Below, piece by piece: positions 1-8,215 of a DNA stretch of 10,485 bases. The notes beneath the pieces were generated by a model. That model was not told the DNA's origin. It did not search any database and saw only the letters and a program-made list of their open reading frames with translations. The DNA comes from Onchocerca volvulus (Eukaryota; Nematoda; Chromadorea; Rhabditida; Onchocercidae): the NCBI GenBank assembly GCA_000499405.2, contig HG738257.1:1-10485 (forward strand), in the 5' to 3' direction. The number at the start of each line of letters is the position of its first letter. Within the stretch, counting starts at the first letter, position 1. A program made the translations under genes and the position numbers.

Positions 1-132
1 AGTGCAATACATTCCTTTCGTTTCTCCATTAAATTTTTGAGCCGGCCTGTTCTCATCTACACTATGATTGAAGTCTGTCTTTATTCCAAGGCTCTGAAAT
101 TTAATGGAGAAACGAAAGGAATGTATTGCGCT
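1..132. repeat. 36-bp inverted repeat (arms 1-36 and 97-132)
   Basis: Bases 1-36 are the reverse complement of bases 97-132 with one mismatch (35 of 36 match), separated by 60 bp. The right arm is Helitron coding sequence (residues KFNGETKGMYC), so the left arm is an inverted copy of the same coding DNA. Pairing stops just inside the spacer at position 37. The left arm runs to the window edge and may continue beyond it, which would make this the tip of a longer inverted duplication of the Helitron. Confidence 0.9.
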
Positions 133-285
133 GCCAAGAAAATTAAATTGCCTCAACTTGAAGAATCGCTAGAGCTAATAAAAACCTTGCTGTTCGGATA
201 TACCCAAATCAGAACGTCAAAAAATACAACTCGCATATCCAAATAACGTCATTCGGCGCAGAAATCGTAATGTTCTGACAAAAAA
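37..285 (+). pseudogene. Helitron Rep/helicase relic, N-terminal piece
   Basis: This piece matches the extreme N-terminal region of animal Helitron proteins. The diagnostic block ALKFNGETKGMYC is followed by KIKLPQLEESLELIKTLL, as in the family. The first frame ends at a stop at 244-246, but the next family block (KKYNSRIQITSFGAE) continues through about 270 in another frame, so a frameshift lies near 215. There is no credible start: the frame opens on a TTG and the 5' part of the gene is absent. Just after 270 the sequence jumps to a block that lies several hundred residues further on in complete Helitron proteins. The family identity is recalled, not searched. Confidence 0.82.
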
Positions 286-1264
286 ATGATACATGGACCT
301 TTCGGTAAACTGAATTTAAATTCACCATGCATGATAGACGGAAAATACTGTAAGCGATATCCTCAAGCATCAATATCTAATACAGTCAGAAGAAATGATG
401 GGTATCCTCTATACAGAAGATCAGCAGAAGATGGCGGTAAATTAGCAACCGCGCAAATGTGGAATGGTGACACCGAAGTAGATGACCGGTGAGTTATTCC
501 ATATTTGCCTTTTGCTATTAAAAGAATTCAAAGTGTACATAAACGTGGAATACCGTAATTTCGTTATATCGATTAAATACATTTGTAAGTACTGAATAAA
601 GGCAGCGACATGGCAGTTTAAAATGAGTGATAGAAATGCGATATTATATATCGTTGAAATCACGTGGTACCAGGCTGCAAGATTCATAATCAGCAATGAA
701 GCTGTATGGCGAATTCTTTCATTTTTCATGCGTGAACGAAGTCCAAATATTGTTCACTCTAGAAAATGGACAACCTTTATTTCACAGCTGCAAATATCAA
801 CAAATAGCGACGAATCCATGGCTTTCTTCACATTACGTCAAATTGATGCATTTGCGAAATTAGTGTTATATTCGGAAACACATATATTACACACGGAAGG
901 AGAATAGAAAATTATTTGAACGACTCAGCGGAGGAAAGCCACTTTATGGATAACCTGGCATATTCAAATAAACTATGATAGGCAGATTGTGCACCGTGCA
1001 TCCTAATCAAGACGAATGTTTATTCCTTCGCATCTTGTCAGCAAGTGTGCCCGGTCCAACCTCTTTCAGCAGTATAAAATTGTAAACGACGTTACACATG
1101 CTACTTTCCGCAGCGCATGTCAACCTTTGAATCTATTGGAAAACGATCAACACTGGGATGCATGCATTAATGACGAATGCAACACTTTAAATTCAAATCA
1201 AATTCGTACATTGTTTGGGTGTCTGTTTTCCTTCATCTCCAGCAGAGTTGTGAAAGAAATATAA
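286..1264 (+). pseudogene. Helitron Rep-region relic, C-terminal part of Helitron_like_N and linker
   Basis: Consecutive blocks occur in the order expected for a Helitron protein. MIHGPFG, NSPCMIDGKYCKRYP and NDGYPLYRR lie at 286-420. Then VIPY, KYICKY and GSDMAV are spread over frames at 490-615. SNEAVWRILSF and FFTLRQIDAFAKLVLYSE follow at about 690-870, then GRLCTVHPNQDE at about 980-1015, and FQQYKIVNDVTHATFRSACQ with LENDQHWDACINDECN at 1055-1190. At least four frame changes or stops separate them, so no product is possible. The His-hydrophobic-His nickase core of the Rep domain, which lies upstream of MIHGP in complete elements, is not present. Confidence 0.88.
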
Positions 1265-2590
1265 ATCGCATATGCTGAAGATATTCTTCATTGAATATCA
1301 GCGATAATCCAAATATGAAATGAATTTCACAGCAGAAATTTACAACGAAGCGTTGATAATAATTGAACACTTTTGCTTAAAAATCGCGAACAATTTCCCG
1401 ATCAATTGGGATTGCCATCATCGAATTGATCTGCTGCCGCTGCTCCGTTCGATGCAGAATTGCATTGCGAACAAAATTAGAACAGACTGATTCGTTGTCA
1501 TATAGCAATCAAATATTCCTAAGCTAACATTTGAGCAAAAGGGCATTTACTATTAAATAATGCAAACTATCAATAAGAGAGTTGAAGAAATCTTTTCAGA
1601 TGCACCAGGAGGAACTGGTAAAACTTCCCTAATTAGATTGATTTTGGCAACACAACAGTTCGATCCTAAAATGGCATAGTCTTAGCTCTTGCATCGTCCG
1701 GAATAGCTGCAGCATTGCTACCAGGTGGAAAAATCATTCATTCTGCTTTGAAATTACCAATGAGTATGCGATTAAATTCCCACATGCAATATTTCCAGAG
1801 CATCCAGCAGAGGAAAGTATTGCAAAAATGCAGATTTATTGTTTAGGATGAATGTAAATGGTGCACAAAAATCGGTCGAGGCTTTTGATTAATCATTACA
1901 AGATTTGCGTGAAAATACCAGACCGTTTGGGAAAGTTTTAGTATTGTTTGCAAAAGATTTCAGGCAAACATTATCTGTAATTCCTCAATCGACAGCAGCG
2001 GATGAAATTATTGCTTGCCTGGAATATTCTGCTTCGTGGAGACAGCAAAGACATTAAAATTAACTACAAATATGCGTGTTCAGCTGCAGAATGATCGATT
2101 AGCTGAAATATTCTCCCATCAACTGTTGGAAATTGGGAATGGAACGATGCCACCTAATCTGACCACAGGACGAATTTCATTACCTCGTAACTTCTGCAAT
2201 TTAGCAACGTCAAAAGAAGAGTTAGCTGAAAGAGTAGTTCCCAATATTCAAATTAATTGTAAGAATCACGCTGAGTAAACGAACTATTCTTGCGACCAAG
2301 AACAGAAACGGCGAATTTTATAATATTATTTAGTCTAACATTAAAAGCGGTACAATAACATAAAGTCCGTCGATACTGCTGTGGAAGCAGATGAAGCGAT
2401 TAATTATTCAGCAGAATTTTTGAATTCATTCGATCTTCCAGGGATACCACCGTAGTACTGCAATTGGAAATTCGCATGCCAATTCTTGTGTTGCGAAATA
2501 TCAGTCAGCCAAAACTCTGCTACGACACGCAGCTTAAGTAAAAAAAATTAATAAGCAATGCCGTAAAACAACAATCTTGAAACGTAGAGA
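1265..2590 (+). pseudogene. Helitron PIF1-type helicase relic, 3'-truncated
   Basis: This is the continuation of the same element into its SF1B (PIF1-like) helicase. The Walker A motif APGGTGKT is intact at 1602-1625. The Walker B block reads FIV-stop-DEC at about 1836-1855, where the Trp usually found before DEC is a TAG stop. AKDFRQTLSVIPQST near 1950-1995 corresponds to the GDFRQ motif, and LTTNMRVQLQND near 2055-2096 is typical of the family. Blocks matching the later SH3-like region (SVDTAVEADEAINY, EFLNSFDLPG, LVLRNISQPKLC) lie at about 2365-2520 in shifting frames. Similarity stops near 2587, before the C-terminal helicase motifs. The relic carries many stops and frameshifts. Confidence 0.9.
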
Positions 2591-2593
2591 TGT

Positions 2594-2748
2594 CGGATGT
2601 GTATAATCTTAAACTTTATATGATTAGCATACGGGATGTATATAAATCTACACGTTACATAATTAGCATATCGGATGTGTATAACCTTACATGTTTGATG
2701 ATTAGCATACCGAATGTGTATAACTTTACATTTTGATAATTACCAGAC
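2594..2748. repeat. Tandem array, 4 copies of a 39-bp unit
   Basis: The four units are 2594-2632, 2633-2671, 2672-2710 and 2711-2748 (39, 39, 39 and 38 bp). Each starts with a variant of CGGATGTGTATAA and the first three end ATTAGCATAC or ATTAGCATAT. Copies have diverged, the last one most. The array begins directly after the point where Helitron similarity is lost. Confidence 0.9.
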
Positions 2749-3254
2749 GGCATGTTGGAAAATCCGATTCTAAAATAACTTCTCTATCTCAAATTATTTA
2801 CACTATAAAAAACTGTTCTATTTGAATAGCCATCAAATTCACATGTAAATTCTTTTGAATTATGGATCTTAAACAGCTACTATATTTATATCTTAAACAT
2901 CTGGTAAAATTATTTTTTGTTAAGCGTCTCCTAGTTAAAGGATTTATCTCATTATGAAGAATTTTCAACGTTTTCTTGTATTGGGAGATAAATTCATTAT
3001 CTTATTTATAATCATTTGGCACATGGATTATTCACATCTGTATGCTAATTTATAACAAGAAAAAAAATGTTTTCTCATGCAAAAATCTCCTACACAGCAT
3101 GACAAACTGCAATCCTTTCTTGTATTTAACAAGTTACACTCCTCATCTAGTACAGAAGGGTTATTTTTAAAAATCATTTTGATCAGTGCTGGCTTAAAGA
3201 ATTCGACTGGGGATGATTTCGAATATTATTATTGAAGATTATAAGCTGTTATAT
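2749..3254. other. AT-rich stretch, no gene; possibly the decayed 5' LTR of BEL-1
   Basis: No coding similarity is visible on either strand. The position directly upstream of a BEL-type primer-binding and leader sequence suggests that part of it is a heavily decayed 5' LTR of BEL-1. I could not find a TGTCG start or line it up convincingly with the better-preserved BEL-2 LTR. A weak inverted repeat pairs GATTTATCTC (near 2942) with GAGATAAATT (near 2986). Confidence 0.35.
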
Positions 3255-3430
3255 TTTGGACCTTAAGTTTTCGATTTGATAATCCTCGGCTATTATAATT
3301 TTTATTTCTTGAACTTCTACTTCTTGATTTTTTATTCCATATACTATTCTATCATCAGTTATTTGCAGTATTAACAATAAACAGAAAAATTAATTGTCCA
3401 CGCAGTCACAATTCCGCTGGAATCGTAAGT
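3255..3430 (+). promoter_or_regulatory. Probable primer-binding site and leader of BEL-1
   Basis: TTTGGACC at 3255-3262, followed by TTAAG...TCGATTTGATAATCC, resembles the start of the BEL-3 leader on the opposite strand at 8537 (TTTGGTCCTGGCATCGGG, then GTTAAAATCC). In BEL/Pao elements this is where the 5' LTR ends and tRNA-primed reverse transcription starts. It lies about 180 bp upstream of gag-like coding sequence, as expected. The match is short and the matching tRNA was not identified. Confidence 0.4.
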
Positions 3431-4035
3431 TCCTACTTTTTACTAACACTAGCTTCTTACATCAACGAAGAAAAATTCACAACAGAAATAAATTTGATGA
3501 CGAAGTGAGGTCAATGTTTGCAAATATTATAGCAAATCTTGAACCAACTGAGTAAAGTTTGGACAGTCTTCTCAAAGAAGTAAAAGTGATATAATTCATG
3601 CATCCTGATCAAGCCTTGACAATGAAACCACGACAAGAATTTTCTGAAGTAAGAAAACGAATAATTGGAAACAAAGTTCAAAGACTTCAACTGTGCATCC
3701 AAACATTGCAATCTGCAAACGAAAAGTGGCTCAATTACATAGAATAATCTACGATTACAACAAAAAGGAAAGATGAAGAAGAGAAGTATGATGAAGGAAG
3801 TACTCAGCTTTCATTTAGTCGTGCTGATGATAAACCAGCAATGCGTAAGACAGGACAAAGCTTCCAAAGTAACTTCGGAGGAACTTCAGCACTAACCGCA
3901 ATTCGAAGGAATAAGGAATTTCGTTACTCTAAGATAAAAAAATCAGAAAAAAGAGGAGATCACGTATTTTTTACGTCTGTCATCATTGAGATAGCGAATA
4001 GGAAATTTATACTACAATTAATGCTCGAATAAATC
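3430..4035 (+). pseudogene. BEL/Pao gag relic (BEL-1)
   Basis: One frame from about 3481 to 4032 reads as a single protein interrupted by three stops: after NLEPTE (3553-3555), after KEVKVI (3592-3594) and after WLNYIE (3748-3750). The charged, probably helical segment with VQRLQLCIQTLQSANEKWLN followed by an acidic DEEEKYDE run matches the N-terminal part of nematode BEL gag proteins. KLPK (about 3859-3870) and FGGTS (about 3873-3890), in different frames, look like the LPK...F-G block that opens the central gag domain. The gag-pol junction and everything after it are missing. Gag identity is from recollection and is less certain than the integrase. Confidence 0.6.
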
Positions 4036-4084
4036 GTCTCCATTGTGAGATTGATCGATCAGCTTCCAAAGATCCGTTGAACTG

Positions 4085-4150
4085 GATTGAGTTGAGTTGC
4101 GTTGAGTTGTGTCGAGTTGAAGTCGATTGGGTTGAACTGTTGAGTTGATC
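4085..4150. repeat. GTTGA-rich simple-sequence patch
   Basis: The pentamer GAGTT/GTTGA recurs about nine times with interruptions. A shorter patch of the same motif lies inside the BEL-2 LTR at about 5636-5660, so this patch could be a remnant of a related LTR rather than an independent microsatellite. Confidence 0.6.
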
Positions 4151-4158
4151 AGGAAAAT

Positions 4159-4534
4159 TGTTTTGTAGCACAACCTAAAACTTGGATAATTAAACCGCTT
4201 ATCGTGAAACTTTGATAATACGAACCGAATATGACCATTAAAATATCAGTCATATCAGCAAAATAATTCTAAACATGATACCATCACCCAAAAGGAAGAG
4301 AGATTAGAACAATAATGACCTATTAAACCGTTCTTGTTATTAAAACCCTTAAAAATGATCCTCTACTCAGGATTACTCTTATTTTATAGGGAGAAGACAA
4401 TGATAGATTTTGATCTACAAGAGGGCGCCTTTATTAGCAACGCCATTATTAACAACGCGCTTTTATTGGAGCATGAATTTGACCATAATATTTGAATTAT
4501 TGATTGCACATCAAAGCAACAATTCAGAACGACA
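4159..4534 (+). mobile_element. LTR-A: degraded solo LTR between BEL-1 gag and integrase
   Basis: The box AAACTTGGATAATTAAACC (4178-4196) matches the same box in LTR-B (near 5980) and LTR-C (near 7731), and weaker similarity extends downstream. The right end ATTCAGAACGACA resembles the TTTCAGCGACA right ends of LTR-B and LTR-C. Taking TG at 4159 as the left end gives flanking AAAAT on both sides (4154-4158 and 4535-4539). The left terminus reads TGTTTTG instead of TGTCGC and the flank is simple sequence, so the exact ends are uncertain. An alternative start is TGTCGAG at 4110. Confidence 0.5.
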
Positions 4535-4616
4535 AAAATGATTGAATCGAACAATTGATATTACGAAGTTTCTCGGAATTTCTGATAATATAACAAAACT
4601 CACCATCTAGCGGTAA

Positions 4617-5451
4617 CATGGTAGGTTGTATCATCATGGAATTGCACATGCCTTGTCTGCAACAAGACGTAGATTTTGGATTCCGAAAGAAAAAGCCATA
4701 CTAAAACGAAGGAATCTTAATCTTCATGCATGACTTGAAAGCGATGGAAGGCAGAGCCCTTCAAACTGCTGCCAATGCCAAGCTTACTAGAATCACGAGT
4801 ACGACAACAACGAACATTTGAGCAAGGGTTAAAATTATTTGGGTCCCCTCTCGAATAAATCGTCTACTAGGATAGTAAAAAGATAGATCGCTCCCTTTAC
4901 ATGTTTTACAATTAGGGCAGTTCATCTCGAACTGGTGGAAGATTTATCTGCTGAAAATTTCTCGCACATTGTGAGATTTGTTGCTCATAGAGAATATCCA
5001 ATACTCAGTGACAATACTGGCCAATTTCGATTAGTATTCAAAAAATAATGGACAAAAATGCCAATTTCATAGCCGAGAAAGGTATAATTCGGAAGAATTC
5101 AATTCCAGAGCGCCGCGGGTGGTGGTGTTTATGAACGGCTCATTGAGTTGACAAAGGAGGCTTTAAGAAAAGCGATAGGAAGAACACTCGTCACAGAAAA
5201 GGTAAATGACAACACTAATTACGGCGACAGAAGAAATATTAAATACGCGTCCATTGACTATGTTGGATTTGCTAATTATAGGATAATATGTCCCACCGAT
5301 TTCATTTCACCTACGACATCATTAGATATGCCAATCAATGTAAAAACGAGGAAGAGGAATATACTCTTTATATATTGAAAACAAAGGATAATCTAGTAAA
5401 ACATAGGACAAGAATCCTTAAAGCATTAAATGTTTATTGTAAGTTGTGGAG
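4617..5451 (+). pseudogene. BEL/Pao integrase relic (BEL-1)
   Basis: The zinc-binding N-terminal region reads HGRLYHHGIAHALSATRRRF, then WIPKEKAILK, then C-M-T-stop-K-RWKAEPF at 4727-4755; the last zinc Cys position is a TGA stop. LLPMPSLLESRV and the GLKLFG block near 4826 follow. RAVHLELVEDLSAENF, LSDNTGQF (Asp at 5010-5012) and GGGVYERLIELTKEALRKAI (Glu at 5133-5135) are two of the three catalytic positions of the DDE core. The first catalytic Asp, expected in a GLDYLG context, reads Lys. The tail CPTDFISPTTSLDMPIN and EEEEYTLYILKTKDNLVK continue in two frames to LNVYCKLW. It ends abruptly at 5451 where the BEL-2 LTR begins; the C-terminus is missing. Confidence 0.92.
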
Positions 5452-5795
5452 TGTCGTGAAACTTGGTCTATTATAATGAGGGTGCTTCGCGACACTAAGT
5501 AATAGGAATATTTTATTACTTCAAATATAACACGGAGGAATCGTCCAGTATTAGCTGAGGCGACACACAATAAGTAACAAATATATATATGGATAACGTA
5601 TAAAAAATTAGAAAATGAAATGGGGTATGACAGTTCGTTGAAGTTGAGTTGACGTTGTGATTGATTATAACTGAACTGATCATTTTGATTATCGCCGTTG
5701 CTTATATTTCGTTTTTTGTCCACGTCCTGTCTCTGTCTGGGTGTCATTAATTGCCGGCACAGACGTTGATAATTGCGTTATTTTGCAGTTGATCA
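5447..5795 (+). repeat. 5' LTR of BEL-2 (LTR from 5452)
   Basis: The LTR starts TGTCGTGAAACTTGG at 5452 and probably ends at GATCA (5791-5795), about 344 bp. The first part aligns clearly with the BEL-3 LTR on the opposite strand: both carry CTAAGTAATAGG, then a TTTTATTACTTCA block, then TCGTCCA. Further shared blocks are GTATTAGCTGA, ACAATAAGTAAC, TTGTCCAC with TCTGGGTGTCA, and TTGAT-ATTG near the end. A TATAAAAA at 5599-5606 could be the promoter box. The LTR interrupts the BEL-1 integrase directly. The left flank TGGAG (5447-5451) is the candidate target site; no matching right flank was found because the far end of BEL-2 is not in the window. Confidence 0.8.
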
Positions 5796-5800
5796 TATAA

Positions 5801-5901
5801 TTTGGCTTTTAGACTGGATAATTACCTCCTCGATGGAAATCATTCCATTGTGGAAAACCAAATAAATTTAACTTTCAATAGATTTGTAATTACATTTGGA
5901 C
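5801..5901 (+). promoter_or_regulatory. BEL-2 primer-binding site and leader, left part
   Basis: TTTGG at 5801, with GGATAATTACCTCCTCGATGG shortly after, aligns with the BEL-3 leader (TTTGGTCC..., GGGTAGTTAAAATCCCG). The alignment continues to TTACATTTGGAC at 5890-5901, where LTR-B is inserted, and resumes after it at 6463. The opening frame at 5802 that covers this segment lacks family similarity and is not taken as a gene. Confidence 0.55.
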
Positions 5902-6457
5902 TGTCGCCGAACTTCTTAATCGTGACAATAATAATAGTTCTTGTTTTATCGTGTTGTTATCAAATGTATAGCGGTATCTCAAACTTGGGTAATTAAATCT
6001 TTTATTACAGAATTTAGATAATATACGAAAATGACACTCAATTATATCAACATAACAATTTAAATGACGATTCGTTAACACAAGAAAGGGGGATAAAGAT
6101 ATCATTAAGAAGAAACCGAAAAAAAAAAAAAAAAACCCAGACGGTGGAACCAACCGTCTCCTTGTTAACTTCCTTTAAAAAATGATGCACAAAGGCATCT
6201 TTGTAACATGAAAATCATTTCTTTGTTAGCGCTTGAGATAGCGCTTTTATGGTATAATTTACAACAAAATGAAACAACCGTTAAGGCGTTTAAAACAAGC
6301 ATAAAACAAGCTTATGCAACTTAACAAAGCCATTAAACTAAGCCATTTAATTTGAAACAAAGAGATAAATTTTTTACAACAATCAACGGTTACAATTTGC
6401 TTCTTTTAAAACAAAGAAATCACTTTTGTATGATTTTTCTCGCTTCTTTCAGCGACA
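5902..6457 (+). mobile_element. LTR-B: solo LTR with 5-bp target duplication TGGAC
   Basis: The 556-bp insertion starts TGTCGCCGAAC and ends TTTCAGCGACA. It is flanked by perfect copies of TGGAC (5897-5901 and 6458-6462). Its start and internal box AAACTTGGGTAATTAAATC match LTR-C. It holds a run of 17 A at 6119-6135 and a perfect 7-bp stem (AGACGGT/ACCGTCT, 6139-6159). There are no coding remains, so it is best read as a solo LTR left by recombination between two LTRs. The short inverted ends TGTCGC/GCGACA alone would also allow a small non-autonomous element. Confidence 0.85.
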
Positions 6458-6462
6458 TGGAC

Positions 6463-6836
6463 AACGTTTTAATTGGTCGCCCAATTACTCAACGATTTTA
6501 ACTACCATTAAATTTACGAAATAAGGTGAACAATTATAAGATAATTATTTTAATTACACCATATATGAATTAACCTTTCGTGCGGTTACTCCGACATGAA
6601 CAATTAAAAGATAATTATTTTAATTGCACCAATTTGTGGATTAACCTTTATTCGGTTATTCCAACATAGAGAGAGAATTATTTAGTAAATTTACAAGAAG
6701 GAAATATAATCCCTTAAAATCAGAGAGGAATGATTGCCACAAATAAATGAGTAGTTTCAGTAATTTTAATTTTTTTTTCCTTCATGGTACATTTGAATCT
6801 TGCAAAAATAATCAAACTTAACGAAGGTCTGGATGG
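6463..6836 (+). other. BEL-2 leader continuation and AT-rich DNA, no gene
   Basis: Bases 6463 to about 6520 continue the leader interrupted by LTR-B: CCCAATTACTCAACGATTTTAAC resembles the corresponding BEL-3 leader stretch read on the minus strand. After the tandem duplication at 6528-6667 the sequence is AT-rich and unrecognised up to the pol relic. The gag gene expected here is absent, so BEL-2 has an internal deletion. Confidence 0.5.
6528..6667. repeat. Tandem duplication, 2 copies of a 70-bp unit
   Basis: Units are 6528-6597 and 6598-6667. Both start GAACAATTA-AAGATAATTATTTTAATT and end with CGGTTA-T-CC-ACAT. They differ at roughly ten positions, most of them around the centre of the unit. 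Confidence 0.92.
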
Positions 6837-7628
6837 ATGGACACGCAGTACCATGATACAAATGGGAAGCAGCTTGATCGTTCTGCAAATATGTTCTGCC
6901 CGCTGGAAATAGACCCCGTTAATAACAATGATTTCAACAATACAAAGAACCTAAGACAATTAGTCAACCTAATTGATCATGATCTAGCCTCCATGACTAA
7001 CCAGGACCAACTAGATGGCCCAAAAAAGTTATTGGAAACAACCTGATATACTCTCGGGACTGATCTCTTCAAATTGATCATAATAGGAAAAGCGCAAAAT
7101 TTAAAACCCGGATTTTCCTCATTCCACATCAAGTTGAACCTATGTTAGCAGGATACATAACTGGAATCCCAGTTCCTGATTCCGATAAACGAACCAAGAT
7201 GTGTGGCCAATATCACTGGTCCGGACATTGACCAGCTCTGGAAATTGGAATTCATAAGTATTCAAGAGCAACCTAACGCCCAAGACGATGAAAAGGCATT
7301 GCAACATTTCAAGAAAACCATCTCCAAGCGAAACGGAAGATACCAAGTCTGCTGGCCATAGAAAGAAACAAAGGTCAAGTTCGGAAGCAACTTTGGCTTA
7401 TGCTTTGGTCAATTAAAAACACTAATCAAACGACTGTAGGCGGACGAACGATTGCTAAACCAATAAGATAAAACCATCGGGAATCAATTACATTCAGACA
7501 TAATCGAGGAATTGATCCGAACATGGACCGAGCAGGAATGATTCATTATTTGCCTCCCCACGAAGTTATAGCTCCATACAAATCCGCAACAAAACTCAGA
7601 ATCGCCTATGACATATCCGCTCACCTTA
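6837..7628 (+). pseudogene. BEL-2 pol relic: region before reverse transcriptase and RT start
   Basis: From about 7035 the family is clear: PDIL..GTDLFKL, GKAQNLKPGFSSFHIKL, EPMLAGYITG, then DQLWKLEFISIQEQPNAQDD, ALQHFKKTISKRNGRYQVCW and FGLCFGQLKTLIKR at 7225-7437. HYLPPHEV and TKLRIAYDISAHL (7590-7627) are the first conserved blocks of BEL RT. In-frame stops and several frameshifts break it. The open frame at 6837-7046 leads into this region and is probably the upstream protease/linker part, but I do not recognise a protease motif in it. The gene is cut after SAHL by LTR-C and resumes at 8216. Confidence 0.88.
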
Positions 7629-8215
7629 TGTCGCTTTCTTCCTTCTGATAGTGACAAAATAATAAGTCGAATTCTGTTCTTCCCTTCTCACAGTTTCTTC
7701 TATTTTGTTGTTTACTCACTTGGTAACAAACCTCAAACTTGAGTAATTAAACCTTTATTATGATTAATTTATAAATCAACATACGCAGCAATTATTACAA
7801 AAATTATATCAACAATACAATTCCGATAATATGAAGAGATTATAATGTAAAAAAGGGGAGGGGATAGGTTCTGTGAAGAAGAATTGGTTTACTACTAGCT
7901 GGTTCATCGGACTGAGCTAATGACAACTTGTTCGTTGAAATGATTTTTGTATTCAGGACCTTCATCTTCTCCGTGAATGGAGGATCCTGGTATCATTTTG
8001 TAGAGACAAGAAAGATTCTTTGTTGTCTCGGGAGCATGCGGCGGTGCGCATGAGATTGTGCCTGTGGTTACCTGATGATAAGAGAGAGCTTTTTAAAGCT
8101 CACTAACTGGATAGACAAAAAATGATTCTACAATCAACTACATGAGATATGCAATGTAAAATATTGAACAAAAGGGGATCACTGATTTTTTTTTTACCTC
8201 GCGATTTCAGCGACA
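7629..8215 (+). mobile_element. LTR-C: solo LTR with 5-bp target duplication CCTTA inside BEL-2 RT
   Basis: The 587-bp insertion starts TGTCGCTTTCTTCC and ends GATTTCAGCGACA. It is flanked by perfect copies of CCTTA (7624-7628 and 8216-8220). The RT gene runs up to its left edge (SAHL) and continues directly after its right edge (STRSLNEV), with both sides in register once the insertion and one CCTTA copy are discounted. The box AAACTTGAGTAATTAAACC near 7731 is shared with LTR-A and LTR-B. No coding remains are visible inside, so it is a solo LTR. It is the best-supported insertion in the window. Confidence 0.92.

Noticed and set aside
2594..2748. Could the 39-bp array be CRISPR-like?
   Set aside because: The units abut with no unique spacers between them and they diverge along their whole length, which is a minisatellite pattern.
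3511..3711. 66-residue minus-strand open frame
   Set aside because: It is the antisense shadow of the BEL-1 gag relic.
5418..5747. 109-residue minus-strand open frame
   Set aside because: It is antisense to the end of the BEL-1 integrase and the BEL-2 LTR, both assigned to the plus strand by clear similarity.
6119..6135. Run of 17 A as a poly(A) tail of a LINE or processed pseudogene
   Set aside because: It lies in the interior of LTR-B with LTR sequence on both sides and no upstream coding remains.
5902..6457. LTR-B as a small inverted-repeat DNA transposon
   Set aside because: The perfect inverted ends are only 6 bp, as is common for LTR tips, and the 5-bp duplication and TG...CA ends fit an LTR better. 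It is not fully excluded without finding paired copies.
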